Shown here one piece after another: positions 16,042 through 26,263 of a DNA stretch of 64,000 nt (position 1 is its first letter; every line of letters starts with the position of its first letter). Location: assembly GCF_014642175.1 (NCBI RefSeq), contig NZ_BMIL01000002.1, positions 248,001 through 312,000 of the forward strand. Reading direction: 5' to 3'. This stretch comes from Pedobacter quisquiliarum. Lineage in GTDB: Bacteria; Bacteroidota; Bacteroidia; Sphingobacteriales; Sphingobacteriaceae. A program made the position numbers and the translations under genes. The notes beneath the pieces are model-generated. The model did no database searches, was not told the DNA's origin, and worked only from the letters and a program-made list of their open reading frames with translations.

Positions 16042-16992
16042 CTACTTTTTCCCACTCACATTCAGCGTGATTTCCGACGCATGCGGGATGCCTAGGGTTG
16101 TGCCTGGTTTTACGAGCAGCAGGTTCTGCAGGTAAACATCAATGATCCCTTCGAGCACCTTTTTCCGCTGTTCATAGTACTCCGGCATGTCGTTGCGGAA
16201 CTTGTTCAGGTGGATTTTACCATGCTGGTCGACCACTGCAGAAAAGGAGTAGCCGAAATCCTGGTAAGCGTTCTGGATCTTGATGCGATATTCCGGGAAA
16301 AGGTAGTCGTAAGCCTCTGTTCTACCCAGCAAGCGGTCTACCGTACTCAGTTTTTCTACGCTGATGATCTTGCTTTTCGGCGTAAACTGTACCGGAATAC
16401 GGCCTGCAAAAGCACTGTCGGCATTTGTAGGATTGCGGTCAGCACGGGCAACAAGCTTTTTGATAAACGCGGTATCTGCAGCGGTGGGCTTACGAAGCTC
16501 CTCGGGTTTTTTCTTGATCACGTTGTTCAGGTAATCTTCCGAATAGTAGGTCATGAACACATCCGACCGGATGTCTTTCGCGATCACCTGCTTGGTGAGG
16601 TGTAAGCGCTGCATGCGTATGCTGTCTTTGCTGAAACCCTTGATGCGGAACCATTCGCCGGCGAAGTTGTACACGTCGCCATGATCGTACATGAAGTAAA
16701 AGGATTGCATGATCTGCTTCTGCGGGCTCCAGGCTTTTACGGTATCATTGGAGGCGAACTGTATGATCCAGCTGGGTTCCTGCTGAAAGCCGATGTCGGA
16801 GAACGACAGTCCATTGCTGAAGCGGCGGGTGACTTCGTGGTACTTGATGCCGACAATTGGCGTAAAATCCAGTCTTTTCAGCTCTTCTTTTTTCTTCTTA
16901 TTTTTCTTTGTGGTTTTTTCCGGTCCGGCATTACAGCCAGCCATTACCAGTGCAACAGCTAAAAAATAAATCAGCCTCTTAAAATTCAACAT
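16042..16992 (-). CDS. Unrecognised lipoprotein
   Basis: 316 residues. The N-terminus is a lipoprotein signal (hydrophobic 6-17, lipobox MAGC with Cys at about 20), followed by a Lys-rich linker (about 27-40). The rest has no motif I recognise. It contains a middle segment rich in aromatic residues (SFYFMYDHGDVYNFAGEW near 112-129) and a C-terminus with an alternating beta-like pattern. I cannot assign a family. It ends near the cold-shock promoter and starts 50 bases after the end of the upstream protease gene, so the two may share a transcript. Confidence 0.75.
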   Translation of the reverse strand: MLNFKRLIYFLAVALVMAGCNAGPEKTTKKNKKKKEELKRLDFTPIVGIKYHEVTRRFSNGLSFSDIGFQQEPSWIIQFASNDTVKAWSPQKQIMQSFYFMYDHGDVYNFAGEWFRIKGFSKDSIRMQRLHLTKQVIAKDIRSDVFMTYYSEDYLNNVIKKKPEELRKPTAADTAFIKKLVARADRNPTNADSAFAGRIPVQFTPKSKIISVEKLSTVDRLLGRTEAYDYLFPEYRIKIQNAYQDFGYSFSAVVDQHGKIHLNKFRNDMPEYYEQRKKVLEGIIDVYLQNLLLVKPGTTLGIPHASEITLNVSGKK

Positions 16993-17042
16993 CCTCTATA
17001 AACGAATTACACGAACAATTAATGCCTGCCGGAAGCCAGACC

Positions 17043-18293
17043 TCAGATTCTTTTTTTTAAAGTTAGGACTTTATAGATTATTTCTTCCTCCTGTGCGATT
17101 TTAAGGAGGACATTTTTGCCGTTTCCGGCTTTCAGCAGCTGCACCATGCTTTGCAGATCCAGGCTGTGTGCAGCTTTGAAATTGAGCTCCAGCAGTTCGG
17201 CCCCGGGCAAGATGCCGATTTTCTCGGCAGGGGAGCCCGGTTCAATGCGCTCGATGAAAAAGCGGTTCGGTTGGCCTTCAATCATGTAGATTTCCATGCC
17301 CGACATGTCGTGGTCGAATGGCGCGCGTAATGAACCATTGGGTTTAAGGAAAACGACGCTGTTTCGATAGTCGAATGTCAGGTGAAAGCGGCGCATCAGC
17401 TCTGCGCCAATACTACCATTGCGACCTGTAATGGCCACCCGTGCTGCACCATGCGCATAGTCGGGAAAGTTGGTCAGCACGTCATTGAGTGTGATTTTAC
17501 CAATGCTGAGGGAATGGATGCGCCCGATGTGGCCGCTGATTAAACCACTAATGCCCATACCTAAATTCGCCGTGATGTTGCTGTCGGGTAGGGGGAACTT
17601 CAATCGCTCAATAGCTTCCAGTGAAAGTGCAAAACTTGCCCCGCTGTCCATCAGGAGTCTGGCATTAAACAGCCCCAGGTTGGGCGACATGACCGGGAGC
17701 TGCAGGTAAGGTTTGTTCAGGATCAGTTCCATGGGTACAGGAAAGCCCTTGATCTTTTTCTTCACCTCATGCTGGTAGAACGTCATCTTGTGCGCTGGAT
17801 AATTCAGGGAAACCTTGAAGCTATTTATAAAGTAATAGCCGATCAGGCCATGGACATGGATGCCCAGAAAATTGGATAGGTTGAAGATGTCTGATTTCAG
17901 GATGGCGGCCGGCACATTATCCATTCTGGAGGCGCCAACATCCACGTCTATGGTGTTGGAGGAGAAAGCTTCAATCTCTTCACCTTTACCCAGGCCAGAG
18001 ATCTTTATCGGGCGCCAGAGACTTCTGTCCACCGTATCCAGAATGCTTGGATCCGTAATGAGTAGTGGCGATACCCCGGTATCCAGAATGAAGTTGTACG
18101 GGCCCTTGTCGTTGATGTAAACCGGGATTACAATCAGGTTTTTGATCAGCTGAAAGTTCATCGTTTGCTGCTTTCTCTTCCCTTTAAAGGCGAATTGCTG
18201 CGCTTGTGCAATCGCTGGCGGCAATATGAACAGCAGCCATATGACAAGTAGCCGATGGCTGGTTCGAATTATGGCAAACACCCCTAAGATCAT
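17043..18293 (-). CDS. Retropepsin-like aspartic protease with PDZ domain
   Basis: 416 residues from the ATG at 18293 (the frame extends to a TTG at 18308). A signal peptide ends around AQAQ (about 29-32). Two aspartic-protease-like motifs follow: DTGVSP near residue 72 and DSGASF near 217. This is the usual arrangement of bacterial exported 'aspartyl protease family' proteins. A C-terminal PDZ domain (about 320-405) contains GSPAEKIGILPGAELLELN. A periplasmic or surface location is likely. The substrate is unknown. Confidence 0.85.
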   Translation of the reverse strand: MILGVFAIIRTSHRLLVIWLLFILPPAIAQAQQFAFKGKRKQQTMNFQLIKNLIVIPVYINDKGPYNFILDTGVSPLLITDPSILDTVDRSLWRPIKISGLGKGEEIEAFSSNTIDVDVGASRMDNVPAAILKSDIFNLSNFLGIHVHGLIGYYFINSFKVSLNYPAHKMTFYQHEVKKKIKGFPVPMELILNKPYLQLPVMSPNLGLFNARLLMDSGASFALSLEAIERLKFPLPDSNITANLGMGISGLISGHIGRIHSLSIGKITLNDVLTNFPDYAHGAARVAITGRNGSIGAELMRRFHLTFDYRNSVVFLKPNGSLRAPFDHDMSGMEIYMIEGQPNRFFIERIEPGSPAEKIGILPGAELLELNFKAAHSLDLQSMVQLLKAGNGKNVLLKIAQEEEIIYKVLTLKKRI

Positions 18294-18427
18294 TAAGTAA
18301 TTTAACAAATTCAGTTGGTGTCCCTCGAATTCTTTTTCGATTTCTTATCTGCTGGACCTTCTGTGAAGCTGCCTTAACTGCCTGAAGGTATGGACAAAAA
18401 CCTTTCTTAAAAGTTTTTTTGTTTCCG

Positions 18428-18458
18428 CTTGGAATTATTTATTGTTTCATTACATTTG
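18428..18458 (+). promoter_or_regulatory. glpD promoter
   Basis: CTTG (18428-18431), 19 bases, then TACATTTG (18451-18458), an exact TAnnTTTG element. It shows that the transcript begins after 18458, so translation starts at the ATG 18509, not at the TTG at 18419. Confidence 0.65.
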
Positions 18459-18460
18459 TT
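18444..18460. promoter_or_regulatory. Candidate GlpR operator at glpD
   Basis: GTTTCAT-tac-ATTTGTT is a direct repeat with a 10-bp step. It overlaps the -7 promoter element, and related sequences occur before susC and glpK. Confidence 0.45.
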
Positions 18461-18508
18461 TTAACACTAAAAACGAAAGTGAATGAAGCTTCGTTTAAAG
18501 CAATCGAA

Positions 18509-20116
18509 ATGAAACTAGATCGGAATTCGGCAATAAACAAACTGGAAGAACAGCAGACTTGGGACATCATTATCATCGGTGGTGGTGCAACAGGGCTGGG
18601 CACGGCGGTAGATGCTGCCAGTCGTGGTTACAAGACCTTGCTGCTGGAGCAGGATGACTTTGCGAAAGGCACTTCCAGCCGCAGCACCAAGTTGGTTCAT
18701 GGTGGGGTTCGGTACCTCGCACAGGGGGACATTGCCCTGGTGTATGAGGCGCTGCATGAGCGTAGTTTATTGTTGAAGAATGCGCCGCATCTGGTGCATG
18801 ATCAGGAGTTCATCATTCCATGTTATGCATGGAATACCAAATACATGTATTTGCTTGGGCTGACGTTTTATGATCTGCTGGCCGGAAAGAATGATTTCAG
18901 AAAATCGACTTTCCTGAAAAAAGATGCTGTGATCAAAGCCATTCCTGGACTGAATCCGAAGGGCCTTATTGGCGGTGTAAGTTATAGTGACGGGCAGTTT
19001 GATGATGCCCGTCTGGCGATAAACCTGGCCCAGACCGCTGCCGAGCATGGTGGCGTCCTGCTGAACTATGCTCAGGTTACGGGTTTAACAAAGCAGGGTG
19101 ATAAGATCAGTGGCTTGCGTTTCAAGGATCGCGAAAGCGGTAAAGTTTATGACTTGCAGGCATCCGTTGTGATCAATGCCACAGGTGTTTTTGTAGATGA
19201 GATCTTGAAGATGGATGTACCCAAAGGGGATCCGCTGGTAAGACCAAGCCAGGGTGCACACGTGGTCCTTGATCAGTCTTTCTTACAAGGAAATAGTGCC
19301 CTGATGATCCCTAAAACCTCTGACGGACGTGTCCTGTTCGCCGTGCCATGGCATGGGAAAGTACTTGTTGGTACCACAGACACACCATTGAATGAGCACA
19401 GTTCAGAACCCCGTCCTCTGGAAGAAGAAATAGAATTTATTCTAAGTACTGCCGGAAAGTATTTGTCGAAAGCGCCAACGCGGGCGGACGTGCTTTCTGC
19501 TTTTGCGGGCTTACGCCCATTGGCTGCGCCAGGTAAGGACACCAACAAAACGAAAGAAATTTCCAGAAGTCATAAACTAATTGTCAGCAAGTCGGAGTTG
19601 ATCACCATCACGGGTGGTAAATGGACAACCTACCGCAAGATGGCGATGGATGTGGTTGACAAAGCGATTGCCATGGGTAAGCTGAAGCAAGCAGCATGTG
19701 TAACGCGGACCACCAAAATCCATGGTTATCATAACGGTCCGGTAGGTGCGCCACTAGCGGTTTATGGTTCTGATGCAGCAGGCATTGAAGCGCTGATTGC
19801 GCAAAATCCAGACCTGGGTAAAAGGATTCATCCGGCACACCCTTATACAAAAGCAGAAGTTTTATGGGTTATCCGCAATGAAATGGCCCGTACGGTAGAG
19901 GATGTGCTGGCGAGAAGAATACGCATTCTTTTTCTGGATGCAGCCGCTGCTGCTGCACTTGCGCCGATGGTTGCCGCAATCCTCGCCGAAGAATTGAATA
20001 AGGATGCCGCATGGATTAAACAGCAGACAGAAAGCTTCCTGGCCATGACCAGAGACTACCTGCTGCAGTCTTGGCCAGCAAAGGAAGCAGGTAAATCTTA
20101 TGTTACGGAAGCTTAA
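18509..20116 (+). CDS. glpD: Glycerol-3-phosphate dehydrogenase, FAD-dependent
   Basis: 535 residues from the ATG at 18509; a longer frame from a TTG at 18419 begins upstream of the promoter and is rejected. It oxidises glycerol-3-phosphate to dihydroxyacetone phosphate at the membrane, passing electrons to quinone. GGGATGLG (24-31) binds FAD. SSRSTKLVHGGVRYLAQG (about 61-78) and LVGTTDTPL (about 285) are typical of GlpD. The C-terminal DAO_C domain is present. It opens the glycerol/glycerophosphodiester locus and shares the putative operator motif with susC and glpK. Confidence 0.95.
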   Translation: MKLDRNSAINKLEEQQTWDIIIIGGGATGLGTAVDAASRGYKTLLLEQDDFAKGTSSRSTKLVHGGVRYLAQGDIALVYEALHERSLLLKNAPHLVHDQEFIIPCYAWNTKYMYLLGLTFYDLLAGKNDFRKSTFLKKDAVIKAIPGLNPKGLIGGVSYSDGQFDDARLAINLAQTAAEHGGVLLNYAQVTGLTKQGDKISGLRFKDRESGKVYDLQASVVINATGVFVDEILKMDVPKGDPLVRPSQGAHVVLDQSFLQGNSALMIPKTSDGRVLFAVPWHGKVLVGTTDTPLNEHSSEPRPLEEEIEFILSTAGKYLSKAPTRADVLSAFAGLRPLAAPGKDTNKTKEISRSHKLIVSKSELITITGGKWTTYRKMAMDVVDKAIAMGKLKQAACVTRTTKIHGYHNGPVGAPLAVYGSDAAGIEALIAQNPDLGKRIHPAHPYTKAEVLWVIRNEMARTVEDVLARRIRILFLDAAAAAALAPMVAAILAEELNKDAAWIKQQTESFLAMTRDYLLQSWPAKEAGKSYVTEA

Positions 20117-20171
20117 TTAATGATTCCTTAACATACGGCATTGCCGGAAACATGAACTTCGTGGCCTTAAA

Positions 20172-20188
20172 ACGAAATGAGTTGAAAT
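20172..20188. promoter_or_regulatory. Candidate GlpR operator upstream of susC
   Basis: On the minus strand ATTTCAA-ctc-ATTTCGT is a direct repeat with a 10-bp step, 40 bases before the susC ATG. It is related to the sites at glpD and glpK. Confidence 0.45.
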
Positions 20189-20227
20189 GGCACGACAAAA
20201 AACGAAACCAAGTATAATACCGATAGT

Positions 20228-23200
20228 ATGAAGAAAAGATTTACGCAACGATACAACGCGGGGCGGTATATGGCAGGCATTGCTTTGTTTATGTATGCTG
20301 CGCATGTACCACAAGGGGCCTTTGCTGCCCCGCTTGCTGCAGTGGAATACCGTCAGCAAACCCAGGACATCATTACCCTGAGCGGTACCATAGTTGACGA
20401 CGCAACTGGGCAGCCACTGCCCGGCGTGACCATCATGGACGCACAGCGCAAGGTTTATGGTACCAGCAATGGCGACGGTGCCTTTAACATTAAGGTGCCT
20501 AAAGGTGCTGTACTCAGCTTCAGCATGATCGGCTACACCGCATCGACATTAACGCTGAATGCCAGTCAGGCGAAATTAAGCGTAAGCCTAAAGGAATCGT
20601 CCAGCCAGCTGAACGAGGTGGTGGTAACCGCCTTAGGTATCAAACGCGAGGAAAAGGCTTTGGGTTATTCTGTATCCACCCTCGACAATAAGGATGTGAC
20701 CAATGCCATATCAAACAACTGGACCAACGCCCTTTCGGGTAAAGTGGCTGGTTTGAATATGGTGAAATCAGGTGGCGGTCCGGCAGGATCCAACAAGATC
20801 ATCCTGCGTGGTGAAAACTCCCTTTCCGGAGAAAGTGAAGCCCTGATCGTTATTGATGGGGTAATCACCAGCGGAAGTAGCGGAAGGTCTACCGGTACCG
20901 GTTCTGGCGCCTACTTATCTTCAGAATCGCCTGCAGATTTCGGTAACAGCCTTGCCGACATCAACCCGGATGACATCGAGAGTGTTTCCGTGTTAAAGGG
21001 CCCGGCTGCAACTGCGCTATATGGTTCACGTGGTGGAAATGGTGCGGTGATCATCACCACCAAATCCGGACGCCAGAATCAGAAAGGAATCGGCGTAAGC
21101 TTCAACTCCAATACTTCTATTGAAACGATTTCACGCTGGCCGGATTACCAGACCGAGTACGGTCAGGGTGACGTAGGTCAGGATCTATATTATTCTTACC
21201 TGGCAACAGCAGATGGTGCCAGTACAAGGAGCACCAGTTCTGCATGGGGACCGAAGTTCGACGGACAGAAGTTCTTCCAGTATGATCCGGTGACCAGAAC
21301 CACCAGCGCCGAGCGTTTGCCTTGGGTAGGTTATGAGAACAACCACAAAGATTTCTTCCAGGTTGGAACTAACTTCATCAACAGTGTCGCTTTAGAAGGT
21401 GCAAATGAAAAATCCAGCGCGCGTTTGTCCATCACCAATCTTAAAAATAAGTGGATCATCCCGAATACAGGATATACAAGGAACACAGTCGCCTTGTCGA
21501 TCAGTCACAAGATTACCGACAAGCTACAGATCACCAGTAAGGTGAATTATACCAACAAGTATTCCGATAACCTGCCATCTACAGGTTATAACAACCAGAC
21601 CATCATGTATTTCATCCGCGGTTTAGCGCCGAACATGAATATGGACTGGTTCAAAGATTACTGGACGCCAGGACAGGAGGGCATCCTGCAAAACCGTCCG
21701 TTCAGTAGCTTGCTGGATAACCCATACCTGATTGCAAATGAAATGCTGAACAAGTCCAACCGCCACAACGTGGTAGGTAATGTTACGGCAACCTATAACT
21801 TCCTGCCGAACCTGAGTTTAATGGTTCGGACCTCTATGGATATGTCGTACGATGCGCGTTCGCAACAGCGTCCGTTCAGTACAAACAAGTATGCAACCGG
21901 TATGTACCGTACGCAGAACGTGTACAACCAGGAGGTGAACAGCGACTTCTTACTTCGTTACAACAGTAAGATCGGATCGAAGTTCGAGTACTCCCTTACC
22001 GCTGGAGGAAGCCAGATGAACAACAAGTATACGCTGGATGAGATCCGTGCAGAGCAGTTGTTGTATCCAGGTATCTACAACTTCTCCAACAGCAAAAACA
22101 TGCTGGTTACCTTACCAAACAGAAGTCAGTATGCCGTAAACAGTTTCTATGCGCTGGGATCTTTCAGCTACGACAATTTCCTATTTATGGATTTAACTGC
22201 GCGTAATGACTGGGCCAGTACGCTTGCAACACCAACATCAACAGACAACGTTTCTTTCTTTTACCCTTCGGTAAGTTTAAGTGCGGTATTGTCTGAGAAG
22301 ATCAAAATGCCGGAGGCGATTTCATTTATGAAGATCCGTGCTTCCCTGGCAGGTGCAGGTAGTGGTTCGACCAAAGCTTACCAGACCGCGTATGCATACG
22401 GTTCAACGCAGTTCCCTGGAAGTTTAGTGAATCCAACGGTGATTGCCAATCCTGAACTTCGCCCACTTGCAACAACGAGTTACGAACTTGGTTTGGATAC
22501 CCGTTTCTTTAAAAACCGTTTGGAGATCGACTTTACCGCCTATAAAAACAACACCAGAGATCAGATCATCTCTTCTCCGATAGACCGTGCTTCCGGCTAC
22601 AATGCCGTAATCCTGAATGTTGGAGAGGTGCAAAACCAAGGTCTCGAGCTTCAGCTAAATGGTTCGCCATTGAAGTCGAAGAATGGTTTAAACATGAACC
22701 TATACGGTACCTTCTCTTATAACGAGAACAAGGTGGTGGCACTTGCCGACAGCGTGGGTACGATCGTGATGTCTACCGGTCCGAGGGGTTCGATTGAGGC
22801 TCGTGTTGGAGGCTCTATGGGCGATATCTATGGCTTAGGCTACCTGAGATCACCTGACGGGCAGATCGTTTACCGTGATGGTTATCCGGTGCTGGATCAG
22901 AACAGCAAGTACCTGGGTAATTCTACGGCAAGATATAAAGGCAGCTTTGGTACAGGTTTCACGTACAGAGGTTTCAGTCTGAACCTGCTTTTTGATGCGC
23001 AGTTTGGCGGAAGGGCATATTCCTTAACGCACTCGGTATTGGCGGATGAAGGTAAACTTCAGAAAACCGTTCCGGGTAGATATAACGGCATCATCGGAAA
23101 TGGTGTGGTGCAGAATGCAGACGGCTCATTTAGCCCGAACACGGTTGTTGCAGCAAGCACGGCCACGTTCTACAAAACACACTTCCAGCGTGATAACGTG

Positions 23201-23467
23201 GAAGCAAATACTTTCAGTACGGATTTCATCAAGTTCAGAGAGGCCAGATTTGATTACAGCCTCCGACCAAAACTGGTAGAGAAGTTAGGCCTGCAACGTG
23301 CTACCATCGGCGTTTATGGACGTGACCTGTTCATGTTTACCGACTGGCCAGTATTTGATCCGGAATTTGGTACCATCGGTGGCTCAGGTGAGATTACCGC
23401 AGGTTTTGAGACCGGACAATTCCCGTCTACACGCACCTTCGGACTGAACATCAGCATTGGTATTTAA
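20228..23467 (+). CDS. susC: SusC/RagA-type TonB-dependent outer-membrane transporter
   Basis: 1079 residues. A signal peptide (to about 35) is followed by a carboxypeptidase-regulatory-like domain (about 50-120, with GTIVDDATGQPLPGV), the linker ELNEVVVTALGIKRE-like segment near 130-145, a plug domain (about 145-285, with SVLKGPAATALYGSRGG near 258-274) and a 22-strand barrel. It pairs with the SusD gene 18 bases downstream to form a TonB-powered nutrient importer. The context (glpQ, phosphoesterase, glpT, glpK, glpF) suggests a glycerophosphate-containing ligand rather than a glycan. This ligand is inferred. Confidence 0.95.
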   Translation: MKKRFTQRYNAGRYMAGIALFMYAAHVPQGAFAAPLAAVEYRQQTQDIITLSGTIVDDATGQPLPGVTIMDAQRKVYGTSNGDGAFNIKVPKGAVLSFSMIGYTASTLTLNASQAKLSVSLKESSSQLNEVVVTALGIKREEKALGYSVSTLDNKDVTNAISNNWTNALSGKVAGLNMVKSGGGPAGSNKIILRGENSLSGESEALIVIDGVITSGSSGRSTGTGSGAYLSSESPADFGNSLADINPDDIESVSVLKGPAATALYGSRGGNGAVIITTKSGRQNQKGIGVSFNSNTSIETISRWPDYQTEYGQGDVGQDLYYSYLATADGASTRSTSSAWGPKFDGQKFFQYDPVTRTTSAERLPWVGYENNHKDFFQVGTNFINSVALEGANEKSSARLSITNLKNKWIIPNTGYTRNTVALSISHKITDKLQITSKVNYTNKYSDNLPSTGYNNQTIMYFIRGLAPNMNMDWFKDYWTPGQEGILQNRPFSSLLDNPYLIANEMLNKSNRHNVVGNVTATYNFLPNLSLMVRTSMDMSYDARSQQRPFSTNKYATGMYRTQNVYNQEVNSDFLLRYNSKIGSKFEYSLTAGGSQMNNKYTLDEIRAEQLLYPGIYNFSNSKNMLVTLPNRSQYAVNSFYALGSFSYDNFLFMDLTARNDWASTLATPTSTDNVSFFYPSVSLSAVLSEKIKMPEAISFMKIRASLAGAGSGSTKAYQTAYAYGSTQFPGSLVNPTVIANPELRPLATTSYELGLDTRFFKNRLEIDFTAYKNNTRDQIISSPIDRASGYNAVILNVGEVQNQGLELQLNGSPLKSKNGLNMNLYGTFSYNENKVVALADSVGTIVMSTGPRGSIEARVGGSMGDIYGLGYLRSPDGQIVYRDGYPVLDQNSKYLGNSTARYKGSFGTGFTYRGFSLNLLFDAQFGGRAYSLTHSVLADEGKLQKTVPGRYNGIIGNGVVQNADGSFSPNTVVAASTATFYKTHFQRDNVEANTFSTDFIKFREARFDYSLRPKLVEKLGLQRATIGVYGRDLFMFTDWPVFDPEFGTIGGSGEITAGFETGQFPSTRTFGLNISIGI

Positions 23468-23485
23468 CATTTAGCCTTTCAGATC

Positions 23486-24958
23486 ATGAAAAAAACATAT
23501 AAAACATTCTGCCTGATCATGCTTTCAGGTATGCTTATAAATACTTCCTGTAAAAAGGACTTTAAAGAGATTAATACCGATCCAAACAGAAGCGCGGCAG
23601 CATTGCCAGAGGCGCTCTTAACCCCTTCGTTGTGGGACGTGGTGACCCGGAATAACAACCGTGCACTACGACTTACACATGAATTGATGCAGGACCATGT
23701 GGCGGTGTCTGATGGTGATGAAGTACACCGCTACGTGATCCGTGCTGGGGAGTCGGACTACATGTGGAACAACTGGTACCTGCAGCTGACGAACTTCAAG
23801 GATATGTACAACCGTGCAAATGAATTGAACAACACAACCTTCATGGGTATTGCCCTGATCTGTGACGTTTATGTATCCTCACTGATTACCGATACCTATG
23901 GCGATGTACCTTACACCGATGCGAGCAAAGGTCGCGAAGGTGTGTACCAGCCTAGATTCGATCGTCAGGAAGAGATCTATAAAGACCTGTTCCGCAAACT
24001 GGAGGAAGCAAATACATTGCTGGCAACCGGCAATGTGATGACCACAGAACAGTTGGCCTATGATCCATTGTATGGCCGTACAACCGGCGCAACATCGGCG
24101 ACCACCATTACGAACTGGCGCAAGTTCGGTAACTCCATGTACCTGCGTTTGCTGATGCGCGCATCCGGTCGCCCGGAGGCAAATGCTGTTGCAAAGATTA
24201 AGGAAATCGTGGACACCAATCCTGCAAACTACCCGATCTTCAGCAACAATGCCGAATCTGCGGTGGTACGGTATACGATGACACCGCCTTACACTTCCTC
24301 TTTTTATGGCGGAAGACCTTTTGATTTCAGCGGAAGCAACGGTTTGACCGAGTTTTTCGTGAACAACCTGAACCAGTGGAATGATCCGCGCAGAACGCGT
24401 TGGGCAACCATTGACGGTGGTACGTACATTGGCATTCCGAGTGGATTTCAGCGCGGACAAGTGCCGGAAAGAAGATCCACTTACCTGGATGCATTGATGA
24501 ATGAGCCGCTATTGGGCAACATCATGAACTATCCGGAGCTGCAGTTCCTGCTTGCAGAGGCAGCTGTAAAAGGCTATATCGCCGGCAGTGCGCAGACGTA
24601 TTATGAAACTGGTGTGGTCAATGCAATTACCTTCTGGGGTGTAACGCCACCTGAGGATCAGCTACAGAATGAATTCATCAAATGGAACCCGGAAGAGAGT
24701 GATGATCTGAAGATGGAGAAGATCCACCTCCAGAAGTATTATACTTTATTCTTTACGGATTTTCAGCAATGGTTTGAATACAGAAGAACAGGGCACCCGA
24801 ACTTGCCTAAAGGGGCAGGTCTGGAGAACGGCGGACAGATGCCTTCGCGTTTAAGGTACCCGGTAAACGTACAGTCGCTGAATTCTGCGAATTACTCGGC
24901 TGCGGTTGCTGCTTTCGGAACCGATGATCTGAATACAAAAGTTTGGTGGAATAAGTAA
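23486..24958 (+). CDS. susD: SusD/RagB-like nutrient-binding lipoprotein
   Basis: 490 residues. Lipoprotein signal with Cys near residue 22 (NTSCKKD). The body has the SusD-like_2 pattern: an early LTPSLWDVV region, DTYGDVPYTDA near 136-146 and PELQFLLAEAAVKG near 352-365 with the helical TPR-like region around it. SusD proteins form the lid over SusC and bind the substrate at the surface. It lies between susC (18 bases) and the DUF5689 gene (17 bases), clearly one operon. Confidence 0.93.
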   Translation: MKKTYKTFCLIMLSGMLINTSCKKDFKEINTDPNRSAAALPEALLTPSLWDVVTRNNNRALRLTHELMQDHVAVSDGDEVHRYVIRAGESDYMWNNWYLQLTNFKDMYNRANELNNTTFMGIALICDVYVSSLITDTYGDVPYTDASKGREGVYQPRFDRQEEIYKDLFRKLEEANTLLATGNVMTTEQLAYDPLYGRTTGATSATTITNWRKFGNSMYLRLLMRASGRPEANAVAKIKEIVDTNPANYPIFSNNAESAVVRYTMTPPYTSSFYGGRPFDFSGSNGLTEFFVNNLNQWNDPRRTRWATIDGGTYIGIPSGFQRGQVPERRSTYLDALMNEPLLGNIMNYPELQFLLAEAAVKGYIAGSAQTYYETGVVNAITFWGVTPPEDQLQNEFIKWNPEESDDLKMEKIHLQKYYTLFFTDFQQWFEYRRTGHPNLPKGAGLENGGQMPSRLRYPVNVQSLNSANYSAAVAAFGTDDLNTKVWWNK

Positions 24959-24975
24959 TCCTTAAAAGATAGAAC

Positions 24976-26256
24976 ATGAAAAAAATATATTCACTTCTGG
25001 CAGCGCTGCTTTTGTGTACGCTGCTGTTCAACGCCTGTAAGAAGGACGAGAAACCTGCAGAAGGCAAGTTGAATTCCTTTGCCGCATTGTTTGTGGTTAA
25101 AAATGCCTACAAAGGCAGTGATGTACAGTTGAACGCGGAGAAACTTGGCGGCGCCACACAAACCGGTGGAATTGTCATCTCCAATTTAAGCGGGAACAAC
25201 TTCCCTAAAGGCGGACTGATCATTCAGAATGCGAGCAGGGGACAGGTTAGAGGCTTGCTGATCGAGCTTCCGGATGCTGCGGGTAATTATGCGCCCGGCG
25301 ATTCTTTGGTGATCAACATCGATGGCAGTACGCTGGCGAAGGTTGGCAGTTCTTTACAGCTGAAAGGCATTACCACGGCTGACATTACCAAGGTGAGTTC
25401 AGATAATGCTTTAAAGCCAAGAACAGTGGCATTGGGCGCATTGCTGGGCAACTTTGAACTGTATGAGAATACTTTGCTTAAAGTTACCGCAGATGCCAAG
25501 CCAGTTCCGCAGCCAGGGGAGACCTATGCTGGAAATAAGATGCTTGATGATGGTTCCGGTAGTGCCGTAGCCCTGCATACTGCAGCTACCGCAACTTTCG
25601 CTGGGAATAGCCTGCCTGCGAGTGCAACCTATACCGTAATTCCGATGTATGGCGATGAAGCGGGTAACTATGGAACGATTCCACAAGTGCGTTTGCGTAC
25701 AGAGGCAGACGTGGAGAATGCCAGCGGTCCGATTTATGCAAACTGGCCGGAAAGCTTTGAAACACCAGATGCAACGGTAAAAGGTTCTTACAACATGAAT
25801 ACCCCTGCAGTACCTGACAACAGCATCATGCTGAAAACCGGCAGCTGGAAATTATATCAATCCATCATTGGTAATACTGCGGCGCGTGACCGCTTCAATG
25901 AGCCAGGATTACAGAGCATCCGTATGCAGCAGAATCTTACAGAATCGGCTTACTTACAGATGAACTTTGACCTGCCGAATGGTGCATCCAAGGTGACATT
26001 ATGGGCAGGCGCTTATTACACTGACGCGGTGAGTACATTCCGATTGGAGTACTCTACAGATGGTGGTTTAACCTGGCTTCCTGCAGGTGCAGACATCCAA
26101 TGTCAAAGCCGTGGTTCAAGACAGGAGACCTTCCTGCTGAACATCAAAGGTAATGTACGTTTCCGTATCAATAAACTAGGTTTAGGTACCACGAGTGTGC
26201 CGAACATCCTGAACGGCAGGTTGTCGATTGAAGACATCGCCATCTACTCAAATTAA
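24976..26256 (+). CDS. DUF5689 domain surface lipoprotein
   Basis: 426 residues. Lipoprotein signal (LLFNACKKDE, Cys at about 17). The first two thirds show the DUF5689 pattern: 'TGGIVISNLSGNNFPKGGLIIQ' type strands near 60-80 and PRTVALGAL near 155. The last 150 residues look like a beta-sandwich binding domain (SFETPD, then LEYSTDGGLTWLP). DUF5689 proteins accompany SusCD pairs and nuclease or phosphoesterase genes and are thought to be surface-binding accessory proteins. Its ligand here is unknown. Confidence 0.85.
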   Translation: MKKIYSLLAALLLCTLLFNACKKDEKPAEGKLNSFAALFVVKNAYKGSDVQLNAEKLGGATQTGGIVISNLSGNNFPKGGLIIQNASRGQVRGLLIELPDAAGNYAPGDSLVINIDGSTLAKVGSSLQLKGITTADITKVSSDNALKPRTVALGALLGNFELYENTLLKVTADAKPVPQPGETYAGNKMLDDGSGSAVALHTAATATFAGNSLPASATYTVIPMYGDEAGNYGTIPQVRLRTEADVENASGPIYANWPESFETPDATVKGSYNMNTPAVPDNSIMLKTGSWKLYQSIIGNTAARDRFNEPGLQSIRMQQNLTESAYLQMNFDLPNGASKVTLWAGAYYTDAVSTFRLEYSTDGGLTWLPAGADIQCQSRGSRQETFLLNIKGNVRFRINKLGLGTTSVPNILNGRLSIEDIAIYSN

Positions 26257-26263
26257 TCGTAAA

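Noticed and set aside
18419..18508. N-terminal extension of glpD from TTG
   Set aside because: The promoter elements lie inside this stretch and the FAD-binding N-terminus begins after the ATG at 18509.
23879..24460. 193-codon minus-strand frame
   Set aside because: Mirror frame of susD.
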